Shown here piece after piece: positions 1-7,312 of a stretch of 64,000 nucleotides of DNA. The DNA comes from JAGLOK01 sp963677605 (GTDB lineage Bacteria > Bacillota > Clostridia > Christensenellales > UMGS416). Every line of letters starts with the position of its first letter. Position 1 is the stretch's first letter. The notes beneath the pieces are model-generated. The model was not told the DNA's origin and searched no databases. It worked only from the letters and a program-made list of their open reading frames with translations. The position numbers and the translations under genes were made by a program. The stretch lies in the NCBI GenBank assembly GCA_963677605.2, contig CAXXDX010000006.1, positions 930,001 to 994,000 on the forward strand, given 5' to 3'.

Positions 1-973
1 CTTGCTGTTCGGTTATCTCTTTCTTTTTACGTGAATTCAGTGTGAAATATGCTGCCAGAGGAAGTCCTATTGCCATTAAAAATAGTGGAACCTTTGGAAG
101 GCCTGGGATAAAAGCCATTAAAAATAACAGTCCGCCAAGAATGTACAATATATAGGGGCGCGCCAAAAGCTGCTTTGACACTTCCTGCCCAAAACTGTTT
201 TCACTTGCCGAACGCGTTACAATTACACCTGTTGCAGTCGACACCAAGAGTGCAGGTATCTGGCTCACAAGTCCGTCTCCGACAACAGCAAGAACATATA
301 CTTCAAGAGCCCTGTTTATGTCCATTCCTGCTCCGCCGCCGATGCCAACAACACCTATAAGAAGTCCGCCGACTGTATTTATTAGAACAATAATAATACC
401 AACTATCGCATCGCCTTTAACAAACTTTGATGCACCATCCATAGCACCGTAGAAGTTTGCTTCGCGCTGTATCTCATCACGTCTTTGCTTGGCCTCGCTT
501 TCGCTTATAACTCCCGAATTTAAATCCGCATCGATAGCCATCTGTTTACCGGGCATAGCGTCAAGTGTAAACCTCGCTGCAACTTCGGCTACGCGCTCAG
601 AACCTTTGGTTATAATAAGAAACTGTACTACTATGATAATAAGGAACACTACAAATCCGACTACAAGGTTTTGGCCTACAACGAAGTTACCGAACGTTTC
701 AATAACTTTTCCTGCGTTACCGTTATTGCCAAGAATAAGCTTTGTTGAGGAAATATTCAGCGAAATCCTAAACAGCGTTAAAAACAATAGCATGGTTGGA
801 AAAGTCGAAAATTCCAATGCTCTTTTAATATATAAATTTGTAAGCAGAATAAGAAGCGACAATGAAATGTTTATAATAAGCAGAAAGTCCAGAAAGAATG
901 TTCCTATAGGAAGAATGATGGCTAAAACTATGCCAATAATCATAACTGAAATTACGACATCATTTAATTTCAT
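1..973 (-). CDS. flhA: Flagellar export protein FlhA (partial, C-terminus outside window)
   Basis: FlhA is the large membrane subunit of the flagellar type III export gate; it couples proton flow to substrate export and docks chaperone-substrate complexes. The frame read leftward from the ATG at 973 stays open to the window edge, giving about 324 residues of a protein normally near 690. The start reads MKLNDVVISVMI and runs into hydrophobic helices. Further on, the conserved cytoplasmic loop of the FHIPEP family is visible (ATRFTLDAMPGKQMAIDADL-like, then RRDEIQREANFYGAMDGASKF). It lies 3 bases after flhB at the end of the fliOPQR-flhB run. The cytoplasmic chaperone-docking domain is not in the window. 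Confidence 0.95.
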   Translation of the reverse strand, partial: MKLNDVVISVMIIGIVLAIILPIGTFFLDFLLIINISLSLLILLTNLYIKRALEFSTFPTMLLFLTLFRISLNISSTKLILGNNGNAGKVIETFGNFVVGQNLVVGFVVFLIIIVVQFLIITKGSERVAEVAARFTLDAMPGKQMAIDADLNSGVISESEAKQRRDEIQREANFYGAMDGASKFVKGDAIVGIIIVLINTVGGLLIGVVGIGGGAGMDINRALEVYVLAVVGDGLVSQIPALLVSTATGVIVTRSASENSFGQEVSKQLLARPYILYILGGLLFLMAFIPGLPKVPLFLMAIGLPLAAYFTLNSRKKKEITEQQ

Positions 974-976
974 ACA

Positions 977-2053
977 TTATCTCCTTCCCATTTTCTTTTT
1001 TAAATTATATACATATGCAAGTATTTCGGCAACAGCCTGATACAAATCTTCAGGAACTTCATCTCCTACTTCGCAGTAAACATAAAGCGACTGCGCCAGC
1101 GGTCTATTTTCAACCATTACTATATCAAGCTCTTTTGCGCGCTCTTTGAGCTTTTGAGCTAAGAAATCTTTCCCCTTTGCAATAACTACAGGAGCGTCAT
1201 TTTCATTCTCATCATATTTTAAGCCGATTGCATAATGAGTCGGGTTTGTAATGATAACATCCGCTTCTTCAACTGCCTGCATCATGCGCATCTGGCTCAT
1301 CTGCCTTTGTTTCTGCCGTATCTTTCCCTTTATCTGCGGGTCGCCTTCAGAAAGTTTATATTCATCTTTTACTTCCTGTTTTGTCATCCTCAGATCTTTA
1401 TTGTATTTCCACCATTGATACCAATAGTCAACAGGAGCAAGTATCGCTAGGAAAATAACAACTTTAAAAGCCACATTAAGGATAATTTTAAATGCCTGCT
1501 GTGTGCCGATTATTACATTTTGTCCCATAAGTTCAGGGAACTTTCCAAACTCCGTCTTATAAGCATTATACCCGACTATGACAATAATAGATATCTTAAA
1601 TAAAGATTTTAAAAGCTGCATAACAGTCTGACTGGAAAAAAGGCGCTTGAGTCCTTTTGCCATGCTTATTTTTTCAAGCTTAGGCTGTATTGCCTGCGGA
1701 GAAAATAAAAATCCCACTTGAATAATATTAAAAATTATTGCACTTAAAAAGGCTGCAATAAACAAAGGGGCAATAATTATGAAGAAATACCTGACAGCAG
1801 ATCTAAAGGCGTTCGATATACCGCTAAGTGTAACAACATCCTGTATATAAGCACCAGAAAACATTTCAGTCAGCATGTCTCCTGTGTTTTGAACAATGAA
1901 TGTACCAAAAAGAGCAAACACCGAAAACATAACAAGCATTGAAAACGAAGCTATAACTTCCGTACTTTTAAATACCTGCCCTTTTTCTCTAGCATCCCGC
2001 TTTCGTTTCGGGGTGGCCTTTTCTGTTTTTTCTCCATGCTGTTGTTGACTCAT
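977..2053 (-). CDS. flhB: Flagellar export switch protein FlhB
   Basis: FlhB (358 aa) is the substrate-specificity switch of the flagellar export gate, changing export from rod/hook to filament proteins. It has an N-terminal charged stretch (EKTEKATPKRKRDAREKGQV, typical of the family), four membrane segments between about residues 35 and 210, and the self-cleavage motif N270-P-T-H273 followed by the C-terminal domain ending near PEDLYQAVAEILAYVY. Length is normal. Its ATG shares one base with the fliR stop (TAATG), so the two are probably translationally coupled. A separate gene at 9852-10142 encodes only a homologue of this C-terminal domain. Confidence 0.97.
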   Translation of the reverse strand: MSQQQHGEKTEKATPKRKRDAREKGQVFKSTEVIASFSMLVMFSVFALFGTFIVQNTGDMLTEMFSGAYIQDVVTLSGISNAFRSAVRYFFIIIAPLFIAAFLSAIIFNIIQVGFLFSPQAIQPKLEKISMAKGLKRLFSSQTVMQLLKSLFKISIIVIVGYNAYKTEFGKFPELMGQNVIIGTQQAFKIILNVAFKVVIFLAILAPVDYWYQWWKYNKDLRMTKQEVKDEYKLSEGDPQIKGKIRQKQRQMSQMRMMQAVEEADVIITNPTHYAIGLKYDENENDAPVVIAKGKDFLAQKLKERAKELDIVMVENRPLAQSLYVYCEVGDEVPEDLYQAVAEILAYVYNLKKKMGRR

Positions 2054-2841
2054 TATGCCGCCGCCAATCCCTGAAACATTTTATCAATCGAATTAAACAT
2101 TTCAACAAAAATCACATCGGTATAACTAACATATATAGGCAGCACCAAAACTAACATTAAAAATCCCAGTGCTACTTTTAATGGCAATCCCACTACAAAT
2201 ATATTCATTTGCGGAACAGTTCTTATAATAATTCCCATTAGCATCTCGCCTAACAGGCCGGATGCAATAAGAGGAAGAGCAACATTGGCAGACATTACGA
2301 ATGCTAAAGTGAATATCTCAAGAGCAACCAATCCTATCCTTGGATTAAGCATTACAGCGCCAACTGGCACCTGTGTGAACGTTATGTTTAATATATGTAT
2401 AAGCTGAAGGTGCGCGTTTGCCGCAAAAAAGGTTATTATTAAAACAAGATAAAGCAAGTTACCCGAAATAGGAACCTTAACATTATTTTGCACATCAAAA
2501 ACACTAACCATACCAAAACCCATCATCATATCGATTATATGTCCAGAAGTTTGCACCAGTGTAAAAAACAATGTGGTTACTACTCCCAGAACCAACCCGT
2601 ATAATAATTCTTTTGTGCACAGCAGTATGAACTCGACAACATTTCTGTATACTATTTCTGCGTGGCTTGAAAACGAAGTAAAGGTAACGTAAGTCACAAG
2701 TATGCAAAACGCTATCTTAACAGGGTTTGGTACATTTTTTCTGCCAAATATCGGCGAGGATATGATTAGTGCCGAAGTTCTTAGAAACATTAACAGGAAA
2801 TGATCGAAATTTAAGCTGATGTCTCTTAATACCTGTTCCAT
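2053..2841 (-). CDS. fliR: Flagellar export gate protein FliR
   Basis: FliR (262 aa) is an inner-membrane component of the flagellar export gate, assembling with FliP and FliQ into the helical export pore. The sequence is nearly all hydrophobic segments, with family features such as FLRTSALIISSPIFG near residue 20, the ILLCTKELLYGLVLG stretch, and DMMMGFGMVSVFD in the middle. Length is typical. It sits between fliQ and flhB in the usual order and is tightly packed against both, as expected for subunits made in fixed ratios. Confidence 0.96.
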   Translation of the reverse strand: MEQVLRDISLNFDHFLLMFLRTSALIISSPIFGRKNVPNPVKIAFCILVTYVTFTSFSSHAEIVYRNVVEFILLCTKELLYGLVLGVVTTLFFTLVQTSGHIIDMMMGFGMVSVFDVQNNVKVPISGNLLYLVLIITFFAANAHLQLIHILNITFTQVPVGAVMLNPRIGLVALEIFTLAFVMSANVALPLIASGLLGEMLMGIIIRTVPQMNIFVVGLPLKVALGFLMLVLVLPIYVSYTDVIFVEMFNSIDKMFQGLAAA

Positions 2842-2847
2842 TTTTCT

Positions 2848-3117
2848 CTATCTTATAATAGTCTCTACCATCGCATACATTCTGTCGGTAAATTCAGTGA
2901 TATTGGTTATTATAAATCCACCGAATATTACAACCGCAAGCAGTATGGCAATTATCTTGGGAACAAAAGCCAGTGTCTGCTCATTGATCTGCGTGGTAGC
3001 TTGAAAAATTGAAATAATCACACCTACAACCATGCCGGTTATGAGCATCGGCGCGGCACATATAAGAACCGTATAAATTGCATCCTGCAATATTTTGATT
3101 ATTTCAGCCTGCTCCAA
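2848..3117 (-). CDS. fliQ: Flagellar export gate protein FliQ (probable TTG start)
   Basis: FliQ is a small two-helix subunit of the export gate. The longest frame opens at a GTG at 3135, but that GTG has no ribosome site. A TTG at 3117 is preceded by AAAGGGG with a 7-base spacer and gives a protein of exactly 89 aa beginning with EQAEIIKILQDAIYTVL, which matches the usual FliQ length and start. I therefore prefer 3117. Two hydrophobic helices flank a conserved QATTQINEQTLAFVPK-type loop. Neighbours are fliP upstream and fliR 6 bases downstream. Confidence 0.93.
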   Translation of the reverse strand: MEQAEIIKILQDAIYTVLICAAPMLITGMVVGVIISIFQATTQINEQTLAFVPKIIAILLAVVIFGGFIITNITEFTDRMYAMVETIIR

Positions 3118-3186
3118 ATATAAAACCCCTTTCACTAATAATTATACACCACTTTAGGTAAATTATGCACACTTATAGCCCTAAGG

Positions 3187-3966
3187 CTATGTAAAGCTTG
3201 AAATCAGTGTCTGAACAGTAAGCATCCAACCGTCAACAACAACAAATAAAAGCAGTTTAAACGGCAGCGATATAACAATCGGCGGAAGCATCATCATTCC
3301 CATCGACATAAGCGTACTTGCCACAATCATATCCATTACAATAAACGGAATGTATAAAAAGAATCCTATCTGGAATCCGCGTTTAATCTCGCTTGTTATA
3401 AACGCAGGGAACAATGCAGCGTTTGAAACTTCCTCAAGTGTCTCAATGCCCTGATCTTTAGGAGAAACAGATATAAAATAGTTTAAGTCATCCTTATATG
3501 TCTGTCTCATCATAAACTCACGCACCGGTTCAAGAGCCAGATCTTTGGCTTCTTCAAACTCTATCTCTTCTGCTATATAAGGCTCATATGCGTTTTCTTT
3601 CACCTCATCTATAACAGGCGACATAATAAAAAATGTTAAAAACAATGCAAGCCCTACAAGTACCTGATTAGGAGGCATCTGCTGGAGTCCAAGTCCGTTT
3701 CTTATTAGCGACAGCACAATAATTATCCTGGTAAAGCTCGTCATCATTATAAGAATCGACGGTAAAAGCGTAAGGATTGTAAGCAGCAGAATAATGTCTA
3801 TGCTTTCCGATCTGTCTCCCAAAAGTCCGCCAAGAGGTGCCGTTTCCGACGATGTATCTTCGGTTTCTCCGGTATCATTAAGAATGCTGCAACCAGACAT
3901 CAGCATAAGAAGAATGGCAATTACTATTATAAGTAATGTTTTTTTCTTAGTTTTCGTCATTTTCAT
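3187..3966 (-). CDS. fliP: Flagellar export gate protein FliP with lipoprotein-like leader
   Basis: FliP is the main pore-forming subunit of the flagellar export gate. The conserved body is clear: TSFTRIIIVLSLIRNGLGL, MPPNQVLVGLALFLTFF, and the C-terminal LMSMGMMMLPPIVISLPFK block. The frame opens at 4002, but the likely start is MKMTKTKKK at 3966, which overlaps the fliO 3' end by 20 bases. From there a short lysine-rich head is followed by a hydrophobic run ending LMLMSGC, resembling a lipoprotein signal with Cys at the cleavage position, then a roughly 30-residue acidic linker. Many Gram-positive FliP proteins lack such a leader; Gram-negative ones have a non-lipid signal peptide. Function is certain, lipidation is inference. 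Confidence 0.94.
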   Translation of the reverse strand: MKMTKTKKKTLLIIVIAILLMLMSGCSILNDTGETEDTSSETAPLGGLLGDRSESIDIILLLTILTLLPSILIMMTSFTRIIIVLSLIRNGLGLQQMPPNQVLVGLALFLTFFIMSPVIDEVKENAYEPYIAEEIEFEEAKDLALEPVREFMMRQTYKDDLNYFISVSPKDQGIETLEEVSNAALFPAFITSEIKRGFQIGFFLYIPFIVMDMIVASTLMSMGMMMLPPIVISLPFKLLLFVVVDGWMLTVQTLISSFT

Positions 3967-4462
3967 CTTTTCTGTAAGCGTCAAACTGTCTTTTTCTGTC
4001 ATCTATAGATTTAAGTATCTTATCAAAGCTTTCATCTTCGTTTGTTGATGAGTGTTTTTTCTCTTCGCGGGATTTTCTTTCTTCCTGTCTCGCTCTTTGC
4101 AAGTCATACGGAGAAGACTTGGCTTTTTTGATAAATTCCGCGATTTTCGACACAAATGCAGGCTGCGCAGCACTTTTCGTACTCTCAGCTTCTGTGTCCG
4201 ATTCAATCCTGCTGCTTTCTATTTTCGAAATTAGGTTAATGTTTTGATTTGTAACTCCGATTAACACTTTTTCGCCGCCAACATCTATCAAAGCTATCTG
4301 TTTGTCAGAAGCAATGTAAATCTGGTCAACAACTTTAATATGTTTTGACTGTGTTAATCTTTTTCCCCTTTTAGCCAAAAATTTGGTGGCGTAATACGCA
4401 CCAAATAATATAGCTACCATTATAAAGATTATTAATGCTGTTTGAAAAAATCCGCCTTCCAT
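3947..4462 (-). CDS. fliO: Flagellar biosynthesis protein FliO
   Basis: FliO (171 aa) is a single-span membrane protein that helps assemble the FliP pore ring. One hydrophobic helix lies near residues 7-25 (ALIIFIMVAILFGAYYATKF). A basic segment with KRLTQSKHIKVVDQIYI and the GGEKVLIGVTNQNI block typical of the FliO/FliZ family follows, then a charged, low-complexity C-terminus rich in K, E, D and R. The ATG follows GGGGG in the spacer. The gene starts just after a hairpin terminator that follows fliE, so it may begin a new transcription unit or depend on readthrough. Confidence 0.85.
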   Translation of the reverse strand: MEGGFFQTALIIFIMVAILFGAYYATKFLAKRGKRLTQSKHIKVVDQIYIASDKQIALIDVGGEKVLIGVTNQNINLISKIESSRIESDTEAESTKSAAQPAFVSKIAEFIKKAKSSPYDLQRARQEERKSREEKKHSSTNEDESFDKILKSIDDRKRQFDAYRKDENDEN

Positions 4463-4493
4463 CTAGCCCCCGAAAATAATTATTGTATAAAGC

Positions 4494-4525
4494 AAAAAAG
4501 CCGTAACAGCCAATAGCTGTTAGGC
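4494..4525 (-). terminator. Hairpin terminator between fliE and fliO
   Basis: On the minus strand a 7-bp stem (TAACAGC/GCTGTTA) around a 5-base loop, extended by GCC/GGC with one bulged C, is followed by six T. It lies directly after the fliE stop, so it should end or attenuate the flgB-flgC-fliE transcript before fliO. Confidence 0.75.
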
Positions 4526-4533
4526 ATTTTGAT

Positions 4534-4827
4534 TTATAACTGCATACGCATTATCTCGTTATATGCGTCAATTACTTTGTTTCGAACCTGAAGCGCAAGC
4601 TCCAAAGCAAGCTCTGCTTTTTCCGCAGCAATCACAGTTTCGTGAATTGCCGTATCTCCTCCCGAAAGAAGATCAGCCGTTGCCTGATCATTCACACTTT
4701 CGGTTTCCTGAACATTGTTAAGCGCGTCGCTTAATATGTCGGAGAATTCGCTGGCGCTTTCGGTTTTTGTGCCGGAAGCAAGCGAGCTTAATGTGGAAGC
4801 AATACTTGAATTATTGTTTATTTCCAT
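4534..4827 (-). CDS. fliE: Flagellar hook-basal body adaptor FliE
   Basis: FliE (97 aa) links the MS ring to the rod and is the first protein exported by the flagellar machine. The C-terminal half carries the family block ATADLLSGGDTAIHETVIAAEKAELALELALQVRNKVIDAYNEIMRMQL-like sequence, here seen as TAIHETVIAAEKAELALELA followed by RNKVIDAYNEIMRMQL. The N-terminus is Ser/Asn-rich, as is common. An AGGAG-like site (GGAGATCTTTTATG) precedes the ATG. It follows flgC. Unusually, the next gene is fliO and not fliF. Confidence 0.95.
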   Translation of the reverse strand: MEINNNSSIASTLSSLASGTKTESASEFSDILSDALNNVQETESVNDQATADLLSGGDTAIHETVIAAEKAELALELALQVRNKVIDAYNEIMRMQL

Positions 4828-4859
4828 AAAAGATCTCCGTTATGTTTTAGTATTATTTA

Positions 4860-5297
4860 TTATGACCCTATCTCCAGAGCTTTCATCGCCATGCTCTTTG
4901 TAGCATTGAGCGCAGTAACATTTGCTTCAAATGATCTTGTTGCACTCATCATGTCAATCATTTCCTCCACCTCATCCACATTGGGATAGCTGACATAACC
5001 GTCAGCATCTGCATCCGGATGGGTAGGATTATATTCTAACACAAAATCGGATGTATCTTCCACTATTTCTGAAACAAAAACACCTCTGCCGGAAATATTA
5101 GCCTTTGCATCTTCATAAAACGAGGAAAAAGATGCTCCCTGTTTCTGCGAAAGCACAACAGTTCTTCTGCGGTAAGGCTCTCCTGTTTCGGTACGTGTTG
5201 TATCAGCGTTGGCGATATTTTCACTGATTACATCCATTCTCATTCTCTGCGCAGTAAGTGCAGAAGTTGAGATATCCATTGAACTTAAAAATCCCAT
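4860..5297 (-). CDS. flgC: Flagellar proximal rod protein FlgC
   Basis: FlgC (145 aa) is a proximal rod subunit. It carries the N-terminal rod/hook signature (MRMDVISENIANADTTRT) used for export and coiled-coil packing, the proline-containing NPTHPDADADGYVSYPNV block, and a C-terminal helix (VTALNATKSMAMKALEIGS). Length is normal. It lies 6 bases after flgB and upstream of fliE, in the common flgB-flgC-fliE order. Confidence 0.97.
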   Translation of the reverse strand: MGFLSSMDISTSALTAQRMRMDVISENIANADTTRTETGEPYRRRTVVLSQKQGASFSSFYEDAKANISGRGVFVSEIVEDTSDFVLEYNPTHPDADADGYVSYPNVDEVEEMIDMMSATRSFEANVTALNATKSMAMKALEIGS

Positions 5298-5303
5298 ATC
5301 TTA

Positions 5304-5711
5304 TTATTTACCCTCCTTTATTGCCATCCTCAAGCGGGTAAACTCGCTTGTAAGTTTTTGGATGAGCGTATTATAATAGATTGTGTTTTTAGCAAGCTCG
5401 GCACTTTCATAGTCGATGTCCACATTGTTTCCGTCAAGCCTCATCGATGTAGATCCGTCCATAATAACATTCGGTGAAATGCTGTCTAAATCGGAGCTTC
5501 CCATGTACATATGGCCTTCTCTAGTTCGTTTAGCTTCAAACGAACCGTTTTCAAGCGCTTCTTTAAATATAGACTCAAACTCTACTTCAGACCTTTTAAA
5601 GCCAACTGTATCGACATTTGCGATATTGTTGGTAATTACTTCATTTCTAGTCCATGAAGCATCCAAGCCCTTTTCTAAATATGCTGTTGATTTGAAAATC
5701 TTATCAATCAT
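5304..5711 (-). CDS. flgB: Flagellar proximal rod protein FlgB
   Basis: FlgB (135 aa) is the other proximal rod subunit. The rod signature NNIANVDTVGFKRSEVEFE is near residue 28, and the C-terminal helix region (ELAKNTIYYNTLIQKLTSEF) matches the family. It is the first gene of the flgB-flgC-fliE run. The 268-base gap upstream separates it from the yaaR gene and carries its probable promoter. AGGTG lies 6 bases before the ATG. Confidence 0.96.
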   Translation of the reverse strand: MIDKIFKSTAYLEKGLDASWTRNEVITNNIANVDTVGFKRSEVEFESIFKEALENGSFEAKRTREGHMYMGSSDLDSISPNVIMDGSTSMRLDGNNVDIDYESAELAKNTIYYNTLIQKLTSEFTRLRMAIKEGK

Positions 5712-5728
5712 TTACACACCTATGTATA

Positions 5729-5758
5729 TTTCTATCTGTAAATCCTTAATCTTGTCAA
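5729..5758 (-). promoter_or_regulatory. Candidate sigma-A promoter for flgB
   Basis: The minus strand shows TTGACA, an 18-base spacer and TAGAAA just upstream of flgB. The -10 match is only moderate and the leader would be about 10 bases. A second possibility is a sigma-D-like TAAT-N16-TTCGATAT near 5800-5830. Apart from these, the 5712-5979 gap shows only AT-rich sequence. Confidence 0.35.
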
Positions 5759-5979
5759 ATATCATGTATTTTTATAATATACTTTTCTGACACTCAATAC
5801 TTATATCGAAACTTTTACCATGTTTCATTAGCATGTTATCTAAATTTATAACATTCAGATTTTTTATAAACCTAAACTAATATATTATTATTAGCTTGTC
5901 TGTATACTATCATAAAGAAAAATAAAATAAAATGAGAAATGCGATAATTCACATTATTGTGCATTAAAATCCAAATTTA

Positions 5980-6432
5980 TCACATAAATAAATCTACGAG
6001 AAGGCCTCTAATATCGTCAACTAAGTCCGCGATTTTAATATTTTCGCTCTCCTGCTCTATTACCTGTGCAGTAAGCTCATCAAGCTTTTTATTGATATTT
6101 TTTATAATGGCAAAAGACTTGTTTCTGCCCCTTGCATCGAATTTATTGTTTTTTTCAAAGGCAAATGCGTTGTTGACATTCTCTTTTATAAGCTTACTGA
6201 TAAGTTCTCTATATTTTTGAATCTCTGCTAAATCAGCTTTTTTTGATATTTTATCTCCTTGTATATTGATATCTTCAATCAGAAATGTAATATATTTTTG
6301 ATGATTTTCGCGGCTTAGTTCAGTCAGCTCGCGTCTGAACGTCTTAAAGCTCTCGATTCCGGCTTTGTGTCCGTCACCGACAATGTTTTTTTGCGAAGCT
6401 GATGTGGCTTGATTTATGTCCCTTATCTTCAT
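5980..6432 (-). CDS. YaaR family protein (DUF327)
   Basis: This 150-aa soluble protein matches the YaaR/DUF327 family, small helical proteins of unknown function often found near flagellar genes in Firmicutes. The diagnostic C-terminus is present: RGRNKSFAIIKNINKKLDEL followed by IADLVDDIRGLLVDLFM. The N-terminal IRDINQ and central charged helices also fit. It overlaps the flgN-like gene by 4 bases (ATGA) and ends the fliD-fliS-flgN-yaaR operon. Context suggests a role in late flagellar assembly, but no reaction or partner can be named from sequence. Confidence 0.85.
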   Translation of the reverse strand: MKIRDINQATSASQKNIVGDGHKAGIESFKTFRRELTELSRENHQKYITFLIEDINIQGDKISKKADLAEIQKYRELISKLIKENVNNAFAFEKNNKFDARGRNKSFAIIKNINKKLDELTAQVIEQESENIKIADLVDDIRGLLVDLFM

Positions 6433-6872
6433 TTTTTCTTATCAATAAATATGCCGTCTGAATATGGTGCGCTGCTTGTATATGTGTTTAGTCTTGCTTT
6501 ATCGTTTTTAAGTTTCTTAATCTGATTTTTATATTCTGAAACTTTCTCTTCAGCTTCCTTGATATTGCTTTTATCTTCCTCGGATATGTATTTAAGAAGT
6601 GTTTTTATTTCATTAAAAAGCGATGACACCCGAGTATCACCTTCTTCTACTAATTGATTCATATATGTTCTGTCAATTAAGCTGTCTACTCTTAATATCT
6701 CATCAATGAGCTTCTGTCGTTCATCAAGCTCACTTAAGAGTTTGTCAGCATCCTCATCTGCAATATAATTCTTCTGTGATTTTGTAATTTTAAGTACCGC
6801 AGATAAAAGCCCTGTTTTCTTCTCAAGCATTTCTACCAACTGCATCTTTTTATTGCTGACCGACATATTCAC
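6429..6872 (-). CDS. flgN: FlgN-like flagellar export chaperone
   Basis: A 147-aa helical protein with heptad-like charged helices, a basic C-terminus and the ending SAPYSDGIFIDKKK typical of FlgN-type chaperones, which hold the hook-filament junction proteins FlgK and FlgL for export. It lies between fliS (a flagellin chaperone) and yaaR, a position consistent with a second export chaperone. The family diverges strongly, so the assignment rests on length, predicted coiled coil, C-terminal motif and context. FlgK and FlgL are not in the window. Confidence 0.7.
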   Translation of the reverse strand: MNMSVSNKKMQLVEMLEKKTGLLSAVLKITKSQKNYIADEDADKLLSELDERQKLIDEILRVDSLIDRTYMNQLVEEGDTRVSSLFNEIKTLLKYISEEDKSNIKEAEEKVSEYKNQIKKLKNDKARLNTYTSSAPYSDGIFIDKKK

Positions 6873-6888
6873 CTATCTGTCTTTTGTC

Positions 6889-7281
6889 TTAACCTATATT
6901 TTCAACTAATTTGTTTTCTTTTAATACATGTGCCCATGATTTTTTCAGTTCGTTAAGCATATCAATCAATGGCTGGATACCCGAAGAATCTTTTGAGATA
7001 TTTATCTCTCTAAGGCTTGATAATATAAAATCATACAGATCAAAAAGCTCATTTGCAATAGGGTACTTAAAATCCAGGCTCATTACAAGCTCTGTTACTA
7101 TGTCCTGTGCTTTTATAAGATACAAATTCGATTCCTGAATGTTGTTTTCATCCATTGCAATAGTAGCAAGCTTCATGTTTTTTATACATCCGTCATAAAG
7201 CATTATGATAAGTTCTACAGGATTTGCAATCATTACATTCTGCTGTCTGTATTTTTCATATGGATTAGCTAAAGGTCTCAT
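6889..7281 (-). CDS. fliS: Flagellin chaperone FliS
   Basis: FliS (130 aa) binds the flagellin C-terminus in the cytoplasm, prevents premature polymerisation and delivers flagellin to FlhA. The signature N-terminus NPYEKYRQQNVMIANPVELI and the IIMLYDGCIKNMKLA helix are present, with the four-helix-bundle pattern throughout. It follows fliD by 31 bases and precedes the flgN-like gene, as in many Firmicutes. No flagellin gene lies in the window. Confidence 0.96.
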   Translation of the reverse strand: MRPLANPYEKYRQQNVMIANPVELIIMLYDGCIKNMKLATIAMDENNIQESNLYLIKAQDIVTELVMSLDFKYPIANELFDLYDFILSSLREINISKDSSGIQPLIDMLNELKKSWAHVLKENKLVENIG

Positions 7282-7312
7282 GGGTATTCTCCTAAAGTAT
7301 TATTGATGTTTG

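Noticed and set aside
489..1040. A 183-aa plus-strand reading frame opposite flhA
   Set aside because: It is antisense to a strongly conserved gene, has no ribosome site, and its composition is that of a shadow frame.
5957..6220. A hydrophobic plus-strand frame opposite yaaR
   Set aside because: The apparent membrane segments come from the complement of Lys/Glu-rich helices; no ribosome site is present.
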